Below the pieces are notes generated by a model. It was not told where the DNA came from and did not search any database. It was given only the letters and a program-made list of their open reading frames with translations. DNA of 64,000 nucleotides. Source: an uncultured Coriobacteriaceae bacterium (GTDB lineage Bacteria; Actinomycetota; Coriobacteriia; Coriobacteriales; Coriobacteriaceae). Shown here in pieces: positions 37,707 to 48,713 of the stretch. Every line of letters starts with the position of its first letter. The first letter of the stretch is position 1. The position numbers were made by a program, and so were the translations under genes. The stretch is taken from positions 124,001 to 188,000 of the forward strand of contig CALUFC010000001.1 of NCBI GenBank assembly GCA_944319885.1, in the 5' to 3' direction.

Positions 37707-40700
37707 ATGCCGCAACTGAAGTTCAATCATCGTAAACGGCCGGGAGACGGTGCCAACAAGCCGGTGCGCAAGGCGCTCTGGCACCGCATTGCTGCGGCGG
37801 CAGGCGTTGTCGCCATAGCGGCAGCGGGAATCGGGGCTATCGCCATGACGGCGCAGGCCGATCCGCACCCGGTTCAGAAGGATACCGTTGCCGACAATTC
37901 GACGCTCGGCAACTGGAGCGGCGCGGTGGGCATCGAAGACACCACCGAGAACGTCGGTCGCATCTGGACGGACAAGACCGTGCAGAATGAGGACGTTACG
38001 CTCTCGGGTGATGTCGGCCAATCGGTCAATATTGAAAAAGGCAGCTCCGACTTCCTCGTGGGGCTCTCCGCTCTCTCCTCCATGTCGAACACCATGACGA
38101 CGTCCACCACTCCCCTGGACATCGTGCTCGTGCTCGACATGTCCGGCTCCATGTCCGGTGAGCTGAGCAGCGAGCAGCAGTTCGTGTACAACGAGGTGGG
38201 TGCTCGAAACGTTCAAGGTTCTGATGTGGAGAGCCACCGTGGCTTTGGAAGGACATATTACACGCAAGTAGACCCCGGCGATTACTACGTTCTGGTTGAC
38301 GGTGAGTATGTGCCCGTCCTTGAGCATACGCACACGGAGAGCTACCAGAGCCGCTTTAATGGCATGCAGGATTTTGATATCCACGACTATTGGTATCTTG
38401 AAGATGGCACTCAAGTAGACCCGAGCACCACGCAGTTCTACACGCGTCGTTCCCAGACGGTAACAACGACGAAGATTGACGCGCTGAAGGAAGCCGTCAA
38501 TGAGTTCATCGAAACCACCGATCAGGCGAACGCGTCCTTGCCTGCAGATGGCAAGCACGAGGTTTCAATCGTGAAGTTCGCAAGCGACAGCACGGATCGG
38601 GTTGGTAATAACACCTACGACGATTATCGATATGACCCGTCGACCCTGAACTACAGCCAGGTCGTAACCGACTTCACCTCGGATGCGACCGCGCTTGAAA
38701 GCTACGTCAACAATCTCGAGCCTGCTGGTGCGACGCGTGCCGACTTAGGCATGGAGCAGGCTCAACGCGTTATCGACGGCGACCGTAGCTACAATCTTGA
38801 AGGAGCCCGCGATAACTCCAAGAAGGTTGTCATCTTCTTTACTGACGGTCAACCCACGAGTTCGGACAGGTGGGACGCAGGCGTAGCGAATGCCGCCATT
38901 CAAACTACCTACGAGATGAAGAACGACCGGAATGACCCGGTCACCGTCTATTCCATTGGCGTGTTCGAGGATGCCAATCCGTCGAATACCACGGATGACA
39001 GCTTCAACTGCTACATGCACGCCGTGTCGAGCAACTATCCCAATGCAACCGGCTATCGGCACTACCAAGGCTGGTGGGATTCGGGCAATATGGGTGACCG
39101 TACGCCTGGGTCCGACTATTACAAGGCGGCCACAAGCTCTGACGAGCTGAGCCAGATCTTCCAGGGCATCTCTGAAGACATCGGCTCCGGCACCGGTGCG
39201 CCTACTCAAACCGAGGGCGAGAACACCGAGACCACGTCGGGCTACATCACCATCACCGACCAGCTCGGTGATTACATGAAGTTCGACGGCATGAAGAACG
39301 TCGTTTTCGCGGGGCAGAAATTCAACCAGGTGGGCGAACCGGCTCCGGACACTGATCCCGACTATAGTGGTTGGACTCGCTACACCTTCGCAGGCGAAGC
39401 GAACAACGACATCTATCCCGAAGGCAACCTCGACCAGCTCATCATTCGCGTGAAGGAGGGTGGCGACCTCAAGACGGGCGATACCGTCCAGGTTCAGATT
39501 CCCGCGAGCCTCATCCCCACACGCTATTTCGACGTGGATGCGACGGCGGGCACCATGTCCGTCACGGACGCCTACCCCATCCGCATCTTCTATGGCGTGA
39601 GTTTGAAGGGCGGCGTGGCCGATAGCGTCGCGGCGGGCGTTCCCATGGGTGGCCTCACGCAGACGCAGTACGATGAGCTCGCGACGTATGTCAGGAGCAG
39701 CCAGTACACCAATGAGGACGGCACCGCGTACGCGAGCTTCCTCTCGAATGCGTGGACCGGCGGTGCGAACGGCAACACCACCTCGAGCTTCGAGCCGTCG
39801 AGCGGCAACGAGTTCTATTACTTTACGAAGCCCACGACCCTCTACTTTGACGAGGCTTGCGAGCGTCCGGTTACGGATCGTAGCCAGATCCGGGACGGAC
39901 AAACCTACTACTACAAGAACACCTTCTGGCAGTTCACAGACGAGAACGCAGATACAGACGGCACGCCGTATGCAGCCGAAGAGACGTTCACGCCCTTCGC
40001 GCTCACTGCTGCGCAGGCGCGCCAGCTCGCAACGGGCACAGACGGTGATGGCAACGTGTGCATCCCCGCTGGCACGCGTCACACGGCGATGATCAGCGAG
40101 CTTGTGGAGAACAAGGCCGACGGCGCCAACAAGACCTCCACGGCAACATCTGTCATCAACCCGAATTGGGCGGGCAGCGGCGAGGACGAGACCATCGATG
40201 CCGCGCTGGGCAACAACGGCCGCCTGGGTATCGAGCTGCCCGGCACGCTTTCCGTGACGAAGAACATCGAAGTCCCGACGGGCGTGGATGCTGCGCAGTT
40301 CGCGAACACCGAGTTCCCGTTCCAGATCACGATGGCCGACGCCGCAAACTACACCTTCAAGGCGCAGGTTAAGAACGCCGATGGAACCATCGCGAACCCT
40401 GCTTCGGGTGAGGGTTACTTCGATCTTCGGTTTGATGCTGAGGGCAAGTCCACAACCGTGAACCTCAAGCCCGACCAGACCCTTACGATCTACGGCTTGG
40501 GTGATGGCTGGACCTATAGCGTGGCCGAGACCGGCACGATGCCCGCAGGCTTCGCACAGACCGAGCCTGCCGATGGTGCTCCTGCAACGGGCACCATCGA
40601 TCAGGCGACGCCCGCCGTGGCCAACTTCACGAACACCTATAGCTTCAATGATGACGTTACCATTAACGGCAAGACCGACCTCTCCGGCACGAAGACGCTG

Positions 40701-43700
40701 ACGCCGCGCGCGTGGCAGGACGGCGATCGCTTCGACTTTGAGCTTATGGTCGCAGCTGGTTCGACGTATGCCGATGGCGCTCCGGTGCCGACCGAGAACC
40801 AGCCCATGCCGACGGATGGCGATAAGCAGGCTAACGGCAACGTGCGCATCTCCCTTACGAACGAGCAGGCGAAGGGTGCTGCTTCCGGCACGGCGGTGAA
40901 CTTCAACTTCGGCGACATCACGTACACCGCGCCCGGCACCTATAACTACATCATCCGCGAGGTTGACTACACGAGCGGGCAGGATGGGTACGTTGCAGGC
41001 GTGACGTACGACCTCACGCGCTACTACGTGCAGGTCGTTGTGACCGATAACGGCAATGGCACGCTTGCCGCGGACGCTCAAATGTATACGACGCATTATG
41101 AGAACGGCGCCCTTGTTCCCAACTTCAATGATGATGTTACGCTTGCGACGTTTGAGAACACGTGGTCTGCGACCGATGCGACGCTGCCCGTGAGCGGCGC
41201 GAAGACCTACAGCGATAACACGACACCGGGTGAAGACCAGGTGCCGACCAACACCTTCTTCTTCCGCATCACGGCTCAGGGCAACGCTCCACTGCCGCAG
41301 TTGCAACAAGGCGATCCCATCGCCCAGGGCGACGACTACATGGTCGTGACCGCGATGCCTGCTGGCCGCTTCCAGTTCGGCGCCGCAACGTTCACTCCTG
41401 GCATGGTGGGCAACACCTATACCTACACCATCGAGGAGGTCGTCAAGCAGGGTGACAACTACGCGCCCGTGAGCGAGGCTATTCAGCCCAACTACGACGG
41501 CGCGTACGTGCAGGACGGCATGACCTACGATGCCACCAAGTACACGCTGACGGTGACGGTGCAGGCGACGGCCGATGGCGCGCTCGAGGCGGTGCCGGAG
41601 TATAGCAACGGCACGGATACGGTCGCGGAGCCGACGTTTACCAACAGCTACGATCCGGCCGACGCGACGCTTACGGGCGACGCCGCCATCCACGGCACCA
41701 AGACGATTACTGGCCGCGACATGACGGGTGACGAGAGCTTCACCTTCACGCTCTCTGGCGCGGATCCCGCGACCACGACGGCCATGACCGATGGCACCAT
41801 CACGTTCGATGGCAAGAGCGACGCAACGTACACCCAGGATGTGTCCGGTGCTGCCGAGGACACCGCCGCGGGCTTCAACTTCGGTGACATGGTCATCAAC
41901 AAAGATGGCGTGTACACGTTCTATATGAGCGAGACCGCGTATGTGGACGGCGACAACACGTATACCGGCTCGCAGCTCGATAACCCGATCAACGGCATCT
42001 CGTTCGACCGTCATGTGTGCACGGTCACGGTAACGGTGACGGACGAGGGCGGTCAGCTTGCCGGCAAGGTGGAGTACAGCACCGCGGACGGTGGCTCGGC
42101 CTTTACGAACACCTATACCGCGAACGAGACTTATGGCACGGACGTTGACCTTACGGTGGGCAAGACGCTGACCGGTCGCAACATGAAGCAGGGTGAGTTC
42201 ACCTTCGAGATTTCCGCGACGGGCGACAACGCCGAGGCCTCCCAGGACAAGCTTGATGCGGCCAAGATTGCCGCGACCTTCAAGAACCCGCAGGATGCTT
42301 CTAGCGGCGTCGAATCCACCTGGACGATCTTCGAGAACCTCGCGTTCAACCAGGAGGATGCGGGCAAGACCTTTACCTACCAGGTGAAGGAGCGGATCCC
42401 CGCCGAGGACGAGCGCAACGGCGTGACCTACGATGCGAGCGTCTACGAGGTTGCCATCCAGGTGGTGGATGATGCCGACGGCACCATGCACACCGTGACG
42501 ACGGTGAAGAAGGGCGACGAAGAGATTGGTACCTTCGATAGCTCGACGGGTACTGTTGCGCCCGAGCTTTCCTTCGAGAACGGCTATCACGGGGCGCCCG
42601 CGACGGTCGACCCGAAGACCGATACGCGCCTGCAATTCAGCAAGGTTGTGACCGGCCGCGACTGGCTCGAGCGCGACAGCTTCAGGTTCAGCATCGAGAA
42701 GGTGTCGTTCAACGGCGCAACTGATGGGGACGCGCTTGACGCTATGCCCAACCCCGAGCAGGATACGGCAACGCTTGGTGGTGCGGCGCAAGCTGATACC
42801 AAGGCTGACGAGCGTGTGCCTTTCGACTTCGGCCAGATGACCTTCACCAGGGCGGGCACCTATGTGTACCGCGTCGATGAGACCAACACCGGCAACGACG
42901 GCAAGGGCCTCACCTACGATGAGCACACCGTAGACATCGCGATTGTGATTCGTGACAACAACGCCGGCAACCTTGTGGTGGATGCCATCTACCCGCTGAA
43001 CGGTGCAAGCACGACCTTCACGAACACGTATGCCTCCGAGGTCAATTACCCCGACACCGCGGCTTCGCTGAGCGTCCAGAAGACGCTCAAGGGCCACGCG
43101 ATGGCGGATGATCAGTTCGAGTTCACGCTCACGCCCGCCGATGAGGCCTCCGCGAAGAAGGTTGGCCTGTGGCAGGACGATGCGCCACAGTCCGAGACCG
43201 GCTCGTGGGGTGCTGCCGAGGATGGCGCAGCCGTGACGACGCCGATCGATTGGAACCTGACGTTCACCCAGGCAGATAGCGGCAACACCTACACCTACAC
43301 GTTTGCCGAGGTCGAGCCCGAGGTCGTGCCGGCAGGCTACAGCTACGACGGCACCACCTACACCGTGGCGATCACGCCTACGGACAACCAGGACGGCACT
43401 ATGTCGGTGACGACGGTCGTGACCACGACGCCTGCTGAGGGCGAGGCGACCGAGACGACGTATACCTACAGCGCGACCGACGCGAAGGACGACATTGTTC
43501 TCCCGTTCGTGAACACCTACGGAACGGACGCGACGACGGACGACGTCGCGGCGGATGTTGACGCCACCAAGACGCTCACCGGACGCAACATGGCTGAGGA
43601 CGAGTTCAGCTTCGAGATCGTGACGCGCGAGGCGGACGGCTTCGACGGCGAGTTCGCGCCCGCGACTGTGGCGACCGGCACGAACGCCGCTGCCGATAAC

Positions 43701-46700
43701 GGCGTGGCGGGCGACGTGACCTTTACGGGCGCGGACGGCGCTATGACCTACACGATCGCCAAGCTTGACCAGGCAGTGGCCGACGGCTACGCCACGAAGA
43801 GCGTGGGCGACAATGGCAACGCCACCTGGACGCTCAACTACACCACGCGCGAGCTTACTGGCAGCCTGCCGACCAACGTGACGGCTGAAGACCCGACGAG
43901 CTTCGACTTCACCGTGACGGTCGTCGACAACGGCGACGGCACGCTCGAGGCGACGGTCAATGCGCCCCAGGGCGGCATCGCGTTCAAGAACACCTACAAG
44001 CCGGACAACGTGACGGTGGGTGCGGACGGCGACGCGCAGATCACCGTACAGAAGACCTTCACCGGTCGCGCGAACAACGCGTGGCTCGATAGCGACAGTT
44101 TCGTGTTCACCATTGCGGCCGAGACCGACGGCGCGCCGATGCCCAGCCCTGCCACCGTTGAGGTGACGAATAAGGACAATGCGGTTGATGGCGTGGCAGG
44201 TGCCTATACCGACATCTTCGGTGACATCACCTACACGAAGGCCGACCTCGACGGCGCTATGTCTAAGGACTTCGTCTACACCATTACCGAGACGAACCCG
44301 GCGAGTAACGGCAACGGCATCACCAAGGATACGCATACCGCGAAGGCGACCGTGACCGTGACCGATAACGGCAAGGGACAGCTCAAGGCCAAGGTCACGT
44401 ACGACAACCTCGACGCGACGACCGAGGCTGACCAGGGCGTGAAGGACGCCGCCGCGTTCACCAACACCTACGAGGCCAGCGAGGGCGGTACGCTCGACGG
44501 CTCGACGTACCTCAAGGCCAGCAAGACCCTCACCGGTCGCGACTGGCAGGAGGGCGAGCAGGTCGACATCGTGCTGCGCGGCGCTAATGCCACACCGCGT
44601 CCCGAGGATGCCGTCGATACCGAGAACGGCTGGGAGTACCGCGTCGCGGTGACCCAGAATGGCGAGATCGCCTTCCCGAATATCGCCTACAGTGCCGATG
44701 ACCTCGATGGAGCGGCGTCCAAGACGTATACCTATGCCATTGTGGAGGATGCCGACAGTCATATCATCAAGGGCGGCGAGCAGGCCGATAATGACCAGAT
44801 TCACCAGGGTATGGATTACTCGCAGGCGCGCTATATCGTCCGTGTAACGGTGAAGGACGGCAACGATGGCACGCTTGATGTGAGCGCAACCATGGTTCAG
44901 ATGCGCAACGATGACGGCAACCTCGTCAACGGCGAGGAGGGCACGGTCGTTGATACAAACGTGGCAGCCTTCACCAACGCGTTCAGCGCCGATGAGGTGG
45001 CGCTCCCGCTGACCGTCGAGAAGCAGTACAGCGACCCGACGAACGGCCATCCCATCACGAGCAACATGTTTACTTTCCGTGTGCACCCGGTCGGCGATGA
45101 GGCGGCGACAGCGCCGATGGATGACAACCGCGTTCAGGGCACCGGTGCCGACCGCTACATCGAAGCGGGCGTACGCGTGGCCGAGGGTGAGACCCCTGAT
45201 GCGAGCTTCGGCACGGCCAGATTCCAGTTCGACGGGCAGAACCACACCTTCTACTATGAGGTGACGGAGAACATGCCCGCCGAAGCCAACGAGGGCAACG
45301 GCTACAAGGTCGATGGCGTGACGTACGACCCGACGGTCTTCACCGTGAAGGTCGAGGTCACCTATGATGACCATGAGAATGCGTCGAGCGCTGTGATGAC
45401 CATCTACGAGGGTAGCTACGACGTGGTCTCCACGGCCGACCCGGACGAGCTCGATGCCATGAAGGTCGACGGCATCACCTTCAACAACAGCTACGGCACG
45501 GGCGGCACGACGGTCGACACCGGCGATGCCCAGACCACGGCGAACTTCACCAAGGTCATCGACGGGCGCGATTGGCTCGACACCGATAGCTTCGAGTTCA
45601 CCATCACGCCGAACGGTGATGCTCCGGCCTTTGAAGGCGCGGATCCCGACACGAAGGCGAAGACCGTTGAGGTGACGGCAAACAACCCAGAGGTCAACAA
45701 GATCACGGGAGCGGACGGCACCGAGATGGACGTCAACGGGCGTTCCTTCAACTTCGGTATCGTGACGTTCACGGACGAAGACATGCAGGGCGCGCAGATG
45801 GTGGAAGGCAAGCTTACCAAGACCTTCACCTACACGGTGACCGAGGTCGAGCCCGCCGATGAGGACAAGATCCCCGGCATGACCTACGACACCGTCCACG
45901 AGGCGACGCTCACCATCACCGTGGTCGATAACGGCGACGGCACCATGACCGCCACGCCACAGGTTTCGAATGACGTGTTCTTGAACTCCTACAACACGAG
46001 CGTTGATGGCACTGCTTTCGGTGGCTTCGCGATCGAGAAGACGCTCACCGGCCATGACATGGCAGCCGGCCAGTTCGAGTTCACCGTGAGGCCCGGTGAC
46101 GATGCGTCAGCCGAGAAACTCGGCATCACGGACGAGAACGGCACCGTTTCGTCGCCTGCCGCAAATGACGGCCAGACCGTGACGGTTGCCACTTTCGGCC
46201 TTGCCAATAACATGAAGTTCACCCAGGCTGACGACGGCAAGACGTTCACGTACGAGGTTTCCGAGACCAAGAAGGGTGAGGAAGGCTACACGAACGATGA
46301 GTCGGTCTATACGGTCAGCATCGCCGTTGAGGACGAACCCGCTACCGCCACGCTCACGGTAACTACCACGGTGACCGACGAGACCGGTGCCCAGGTGGGC
46401 GAGCCCGTCGTGGTGACGAACGCCAGCACCGACCGCGCGACCGCGACGGTGAGCTTCAACAACAGCTACACGGCGACCACCGATCCCGATGAGGGCGGCA
46501 CCGCTGCGACGGTGAGCACCACTAAGACGCTTGACGGACGTCCGCTCGAGGACGGCGAGTTCAACTTCAAGGTGTCCTATGCCAAGGGCGATAATGCAAC
46601 CGTCGTGGACAACGTGACCAACGCTGCTGACGGTACCGTCAACTTCGGCACGTTCAACTACACGACCGAAACACTCGCAGAGATGGTTCAGGCCGGTTAC

Positions 46701-48317
46701 ACCGAGAAGGTTGCGAATGAGGACGGCCTACCTTCGTGGACCATCCAGTACACCGCCTCCGAGATCACGGACAACCTGCCTGCAGAGGGCGTGAGTGCCT
46801 CTAAGGCCTCCTTCGACTTCACCATCACGGTGGTCGATAATGGCGACGGTACCCTGACGGCGACGGCATCCCTGCCCGATAATCACGGTTTCGAAAACAC
46901 CTACTCCACGAACGACGGCAATCCCGTGTCCGTGACACCTAAGGGCAATAAGGTATTCGAGCACGCCACAGGCCTTGAGCCCAACGTCGAGGCGCTTGCC
47001 GGTGAATATACTTTCACGCTTGAGCCTGTGACCGATGGTGCGCCCATGCCTGAAGGCAACGGCAACGTGGCTACAAACGATAAGCAGGGCAACGTGACCT
47101 TCGGTGCCATCGAGTTCACGCTCGACGATCTTAACGAGGCGCTAGCCGCACAGGAGGGCGCGAACGCTGAGGAAGGCGTCGACACCCAGGAGCTGGACGG
47201 TCAGCCGCGTGAGTTCACGTTCGGGTACCAGGTGACCGAGACCGAGACCAACCCTGGCACTATCGATTACGTCACCGTGGACACCGAGCCCAAGACCATC
47301 AAGTACACCGTTCAGGACAACGGTCAGGGGCTGCTTACCGTGACGAGCGATCCTGCAAACGCACCGCTCTTCACCTTCACCAACACCTACACGGTGGACC
47401 CGGAGCCCTCGAGTCCGACGGGTGAGGGTCAGTTGACCATCACCAAGACGCTTAACGGCCGCAGCATGGACCAGGGCGAGTTCGCGTTCGTGCTCAAGGC
47501 TGAGGACGGCACTGAGTACAAGTCCACGAACCCCGCAGCCAGCGACGGTGATGCTGCGAAGATCAGCTTCGACGAGATCGAGTTCAATGCGCCGGGTACC
47601 TACCAGTACACGCTGCAGGAGCAGCTCGGCCCGAACAACGTGGGCATCGAGTACGACACCTCCATCTACGACGTGACGGCGCAGGTCGAGGACACCGGTA
47701 CCGGCAACCTCGAGGTAACGTGGAGCATCAACGGTACTACGAATAAGACCATTTCCTTCGAGAACACCTATGAGGCGAATCCCACGAGCATGAGCTTCGG
47801 TGCCACGAAGATGCTCGCTGGCCGAGATCTTACCGAGGGCGAGTTCACCTTCCAGGTGACGAACGAGGCGGGCGACAAGGTGTACGCGCGCGGTACCAAC
47901 GACGCTGCGGGCACCGTCAACTTCGGCTCGATCCAGTTCGTGAAGGCTGGAACCTACAGCATGTGGATCTCTGAGGTCCTGCCCGAGGACGACGATCCCG
48001 CGACGGCAGGTGTCCAGAGCCAGAACGTGACCTATGACGAGACGCGCTACCAGGTTAACGTGACGGTTGAGGATAACAGGAAGGGCGGCCTCGAGATCAC
48101 GCAGGTCGATTGGAGTTCGGGCTCGCCGGTGTTCGAGAACACCTACAGCGAACCCGAGGAGCCTTCGGTACCTGGTGATTCGGGTAACACGGGCGACAAC
48201 GGCGGAAAGCTCGTCGAGACGAGCGATCCAACCCTTGGCATCGTGGCCGGTGTGGCTATTGCCGGCGTGGTGCTCGTGGCCGGTGGCTACGCGGTATCCA
48301 GAAGGCGCGGTGAGTAG
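37707..48317 (+). CDS. giant vWA / isopeptide-repeat surface adhesin with atypical anchor (adhesin 2)
   Basis: This 3536-residue paralogue of adhesin 1 has a long basic signal peptide and a vWA domain with MIDAS D144-M-S-G-S. The same YYVLVDGEYV-type insertion follows the MIDAS, then about 17 tandem isopeptide-type domains ending in F(T/E/N/V)N.Y. The two proteins share YMHAVSSNYP.ATG and DYYKAA.S..EL segments in the head. The C-terminus has a hydrophobic helix and RRRGE tail but KLVETSD where adhesin 1 has NLPVTGD. AAGGATAGG at 37691-37699 fixes the start at 37707. No G tract is present in its signal region. It lies between purF and purM. Confidence 0.92.
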   Translation: MPQLKFNHRKRPGDGANKPVRKALWHRIAAAAGVVAIAAAGIGAIAMTAQADPHPVQKDTVADNSTLGNWSGAVGIEDTTENVGRIWTDKTVQNEDVTLSGDVGQSVNIEKGSSDFLVGLSALSSMSNTMTTSTTPLDIVLVLDMSGSMSGELSSEQQFVYNEVGARNVQGSDVESHRGFGRTYYTQVDPGDYYVLVDGEYVPVLEHTHTESYQSRFNGMQDFDIHDYWYLEDGTQVDPSTTQFYTRRSQTVTTTKIDALKEAVNEFIETTDQANASLPADGKHEVSIVKFASDSTDRVGNNTYDDYRYDPSTLNYSQVVTDFTSDATALESYVNNLEPAGATRADLGMEQAQRVIDGDRSYNLEGARDNSKKVVIFFTDGQPTSSDRWDAGVANAAIQTTYEMKNDRNDPVTVYSIGVFEDANPSNTTDDSFNCYMHAVSSNYPNATGYRHYQGWWDSGNMGDRTPGSDYYKAATSSDELSQIFQGISEDIGSGTGAPTQTEGENTETTSGYITITDQLGDYMKFDGMKNVVFAGQKFNQVGEPAPDTDPDYSGWTRYTFAGEANNDIYPEGNLDQLIIRVKEGGDLKTGDTVQVQIPASLIPTRYFDVDATAGTMSVTDAYPIRIFYGVSLKGGVADSVAAGVPMGGLTQTQYDELATYVRSSQYTNEDGTAYASFLSNAWTGGANGNTTSSFEPSSGNEFYYFTKPTTLYFDEACERPVTDRSQIRDGQTYYYKNTFWQFTDENADTDGTPYAAEETFTPFALTAAQARQLATGTDGDGNVCIPAGTRHTAMISELVENKADGANKTSTATSVINPNWAGSGEDETIDAALGNNGRLGIELPGTLSVTKNIEVPTGVDAAQFANTEFPFQITMADAANYTFKAQVKNADGTIANPASGEGYFDLRFDAEGKSTTVNLKPDQTLTIYGLGDGWTYSVAETGTMPAGFAQTEPADGAPATGTIDQATPAVANFTNTYSFNDDVTINGKTDLSGTKTLTPRAWQDGDRFDFELMVAAGSTYADGAPVPTENQPMPTDGDKQANGNVRISLTNEQAKGAASGTAVNFNFGDITYTAPGTYNYIIREVDYTSGQDGYVAGVTYDLTRYYVQVVVTDNGNGTLAADAQMYTTHYENGALVPNFNDDVTLATFENTWSATDATLPVSGAKTYSDNTTPGEDQVPTNTFFFRITAQGNAPLPQLQQGDPIAQGDDYMVVTAMPAGRFQFGAATFTPGMVGNTYTYTIEEVVKQGDNYAPVSEAIQPNYDGAYVQDGMTYDATKYTLTVTVQATADGALEAVPEYSNGTDTVAEPTFTNSYDPADATLTGDAAIHGTKTITGRDMTGDESFTFTLSGADPATTTAMTDGTITFDGKSDATYTQDVSGAAEDTAAGFNFGDMVINKDGVYTFYMSETAYVDGDNTYTGSQLDNPINGISFDRHVCTVTVTVTDEGGQLAGKVEYSTADGGSAFTNTYTANETYGTDVDLTVGKTLTGRNMKQGEFTFEISATGDNAEASQDKLDAAKIAATFKNPQDASSGVESTWTIFENLAFNQEDAGKTFTYQVKERIPAEDERNGVTYDASVYEVAIQVVDDADGTMHTVTTVKKGDEEIGTFDSSTGTVAPELSFENGYHGAPATVDPKTDTRLQFSKVVTGRDWLERDSFRFSIEKVSFNGATDGDALDAMPNPEQDTATLGGAAQADTKADERVPFDFGQMTFTRAGTYVYRVDETNTGNDGKGLTYDEHTVDIAIVIRDNNAGNLVVDAIYPLNGASTTFTNTYASEVNYPDTAASLSVQKTLKGHAMADDQFEFTLTPADEASAKKVGLWQDDAPQSETGSWGAAEDGAAVTTPIDWNLTFTQADSGNTYTYTFAEVEPEVVPAGYSYDGTTYTVAITPTDNQDGTMSVTTVVTTTPAEGEATETTYTYSATDAKDDIVLPFVNTYGTDATTDDVAADVDATKTLTGRNMAEDEFSFEIVTREADGFDGEFAPATVATGTNAAADNGVAGDVTFTGADGAMTYTIAKLDQAVADGYATKSVGDNGNATWTLNYTTRELTGSLPTNVTAEDPTSFDFTVTVVDNGDGTLEATVNAPQGGIAFKNTYKPDNVTVGADGDAQITVQKTFTGRANNAWLDSDSFVFTIAAETDGAPMPSPATVEVTNKDNAVDGVAGAYTDIFGDITYTKADLDGAMSKDFVYTITETNPASNGNGITKDTHTAKATVTVTDNGKGQLKAKVTYDNLDATTEADQGVKDAAAFTNTYEASEGGTLDGSTYLKASKTLTGRDWQEGEQVDIVLRGANATPRPEDAVDTENGWEYRVAVTQNGEIAFPNIAYSADDLDGAASKTYTYAIVEDADSHIIKGGEQADNDQIHQGMDYSQARYIVRVTVKDGNDGTLDVSATMVQMRNDDGNLVNGEEGTVVDTNVAAFTNAFSADEVALPLTVEKQYSDPTNGHPITSNMFTFRVHPVGDEAATAPMDDNRVQGTGADRYIEAGVRVAEGETPDASFGTARFQFDGQNHTFYYEVTENMPAEANEGNGYKVDGVTYDPTVFTVKVEVTYDDHENASSAVMTIYEGSYDVVSTADPDELDAMKVDGITFNNSYGTGGTTVDTGDAQTTANFTKVIDGRDWLDTDSFEFTITPNGDAPAFEGADPDTKAKTVEVTANNPEVNKITGADGTEMDVNGRSFNFGIVTFTDEDMQGAQMVEGKLTKTFTYTVTEVEPADEDKIPGMTYDTVHEATLTITVVDNGDGTMTATPQVSNDVFLNSYNTSVDGTAFGGFAIEKTLTGHDMAAGQFEFTVRPGDDASAEKLGITDENGTVSSPAANDGQTVTVATFGLANNMKFTQADDGKTFTYEVSETKKGEEGYTNDESVYTVSIAVEDEPATATLTVTTTVTDETGAQVGEPVVVTNASTDRATATVSFNNSYTATTDPDEGGTAATVSTTKTLDGRPLEDGEFNFKVSYAKGDNATVVDNVTNAADGTVNFGTFNYTTETLAEMVQAGYTEKVANEDGLPSWTIQYTASEITDNLPAEGVSASKASFDFTITVVDNGDGTLTATASLPDNHGFENTYSTNDGNPVSVTPKGNKVFEHATGLEPNVEALAGEYTFTLEPVTDGAPMPEGNGNVATNDKQGNVTFGAIEFTLDDLNEALAAQEGANAEEGVDTQELDGQPREFTFGYQVTETETNPGTIDYVTVDTEPKTIKYTVQDNGQGLLTVTSDPANAPLFTFTNTYTVDPEPSSPTGEGQLTITKTLNGRSMDQGEFAFVLKAEDGTEYKSTNPAASDGDAAKISFDEIEFNAPGTYQYTLQEQLGPNNVGIEYDTSIYDVTAQVEDTGTGNLEVTWSINGTTNKTISFENTYEANPTSMSFGATKMLAGRDLTEGEFTFQVTNEAGDKVYARGTNDAAGTVNFGSIQFVKAGTYSMWISEVLPEDDDPATAGVQSQNVTYDETRYQVNVTVEDNRKGGLEITQVDWSSGSPVFENTYSEPEEPSVPGDSGNTGDNGGKLVETSDPTLGIVAGVAIAGVVLVAGGYAVSRRRGE

Positions 48318-48318
48318 C

Positions 48319-48684
48319 ATGGCAACGGGGTCCTCTCTGAAGGGCATCACGACTCGCATCAACGGCAGGCACGCCTTTGTGTACGAACGAGTACTTGCAC
48401 TCGTGGTGCGCGAGACGCAGCTGCGCGAGTCGGTGACGTTCAGCAAGCAGGACCTCGCCCGTCGCATGGGTTGCTGCGCCCGCTCGGTCGACCGCGCGGT
48501 GCAGAAGCTGCGCCGTGACGGCCTTATCGAGTCCGAGGCGGTCTATAACGAGAACGGGGCCCAGCTGGGCAACATGTATCGGGCAACGCAGGAAGGCATC
48601 GACCTCGTGGCGACGTTTCGCCGGGAAAAGAAGCCCGCGCGCGGCGCAGCAGCAATCGGTGCGACGAAGGCGGATGCGAGCTAG
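48319..48684 (+). CDS. small winged-helix-like DNA-binding protein coupled to adhesin 2
   Basis: This 121-residue basic protein starts one base after the adhesin 2 stop (TAGCATG), exactly as its paralogue follows adhesin 1. Shared features are GSSLKG, TRINGRHAF, a helix-turn-helix-like DLARRMGCCARSVDRA, then KLRRDGLI and NGAQLGN.YRAT..GI. The C-terminal tail (KKPARGAAAIGATKADAS) is variable. The double Cys in the recognition region (GCC) is kept in both and might respond to redox. Role as local regulator is inferred. Confidence 0.75.
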   Translation: MATGSSLKGITTRINGRHAFVYERVLALVVRETQLRESVTFSKQDLARRMGCCARSVDRAVQKLRRDGLIESEAVYNENGAQLGNMYRATQEGIDLVATFRREKKPARGAAAIGATKADAS

Positions 48685-48713
48685 TATGCCGACATAGCAG
48701 CCAAAGCGGCTTT

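Noticed and set aside
38745-46055. Open frame of about 2436 codons on the minus strand inside adhesin 2
   Set aside because: Same cause as in adhesin 1: a composition shadow of the sense repeats, with no independent start signal or domain.
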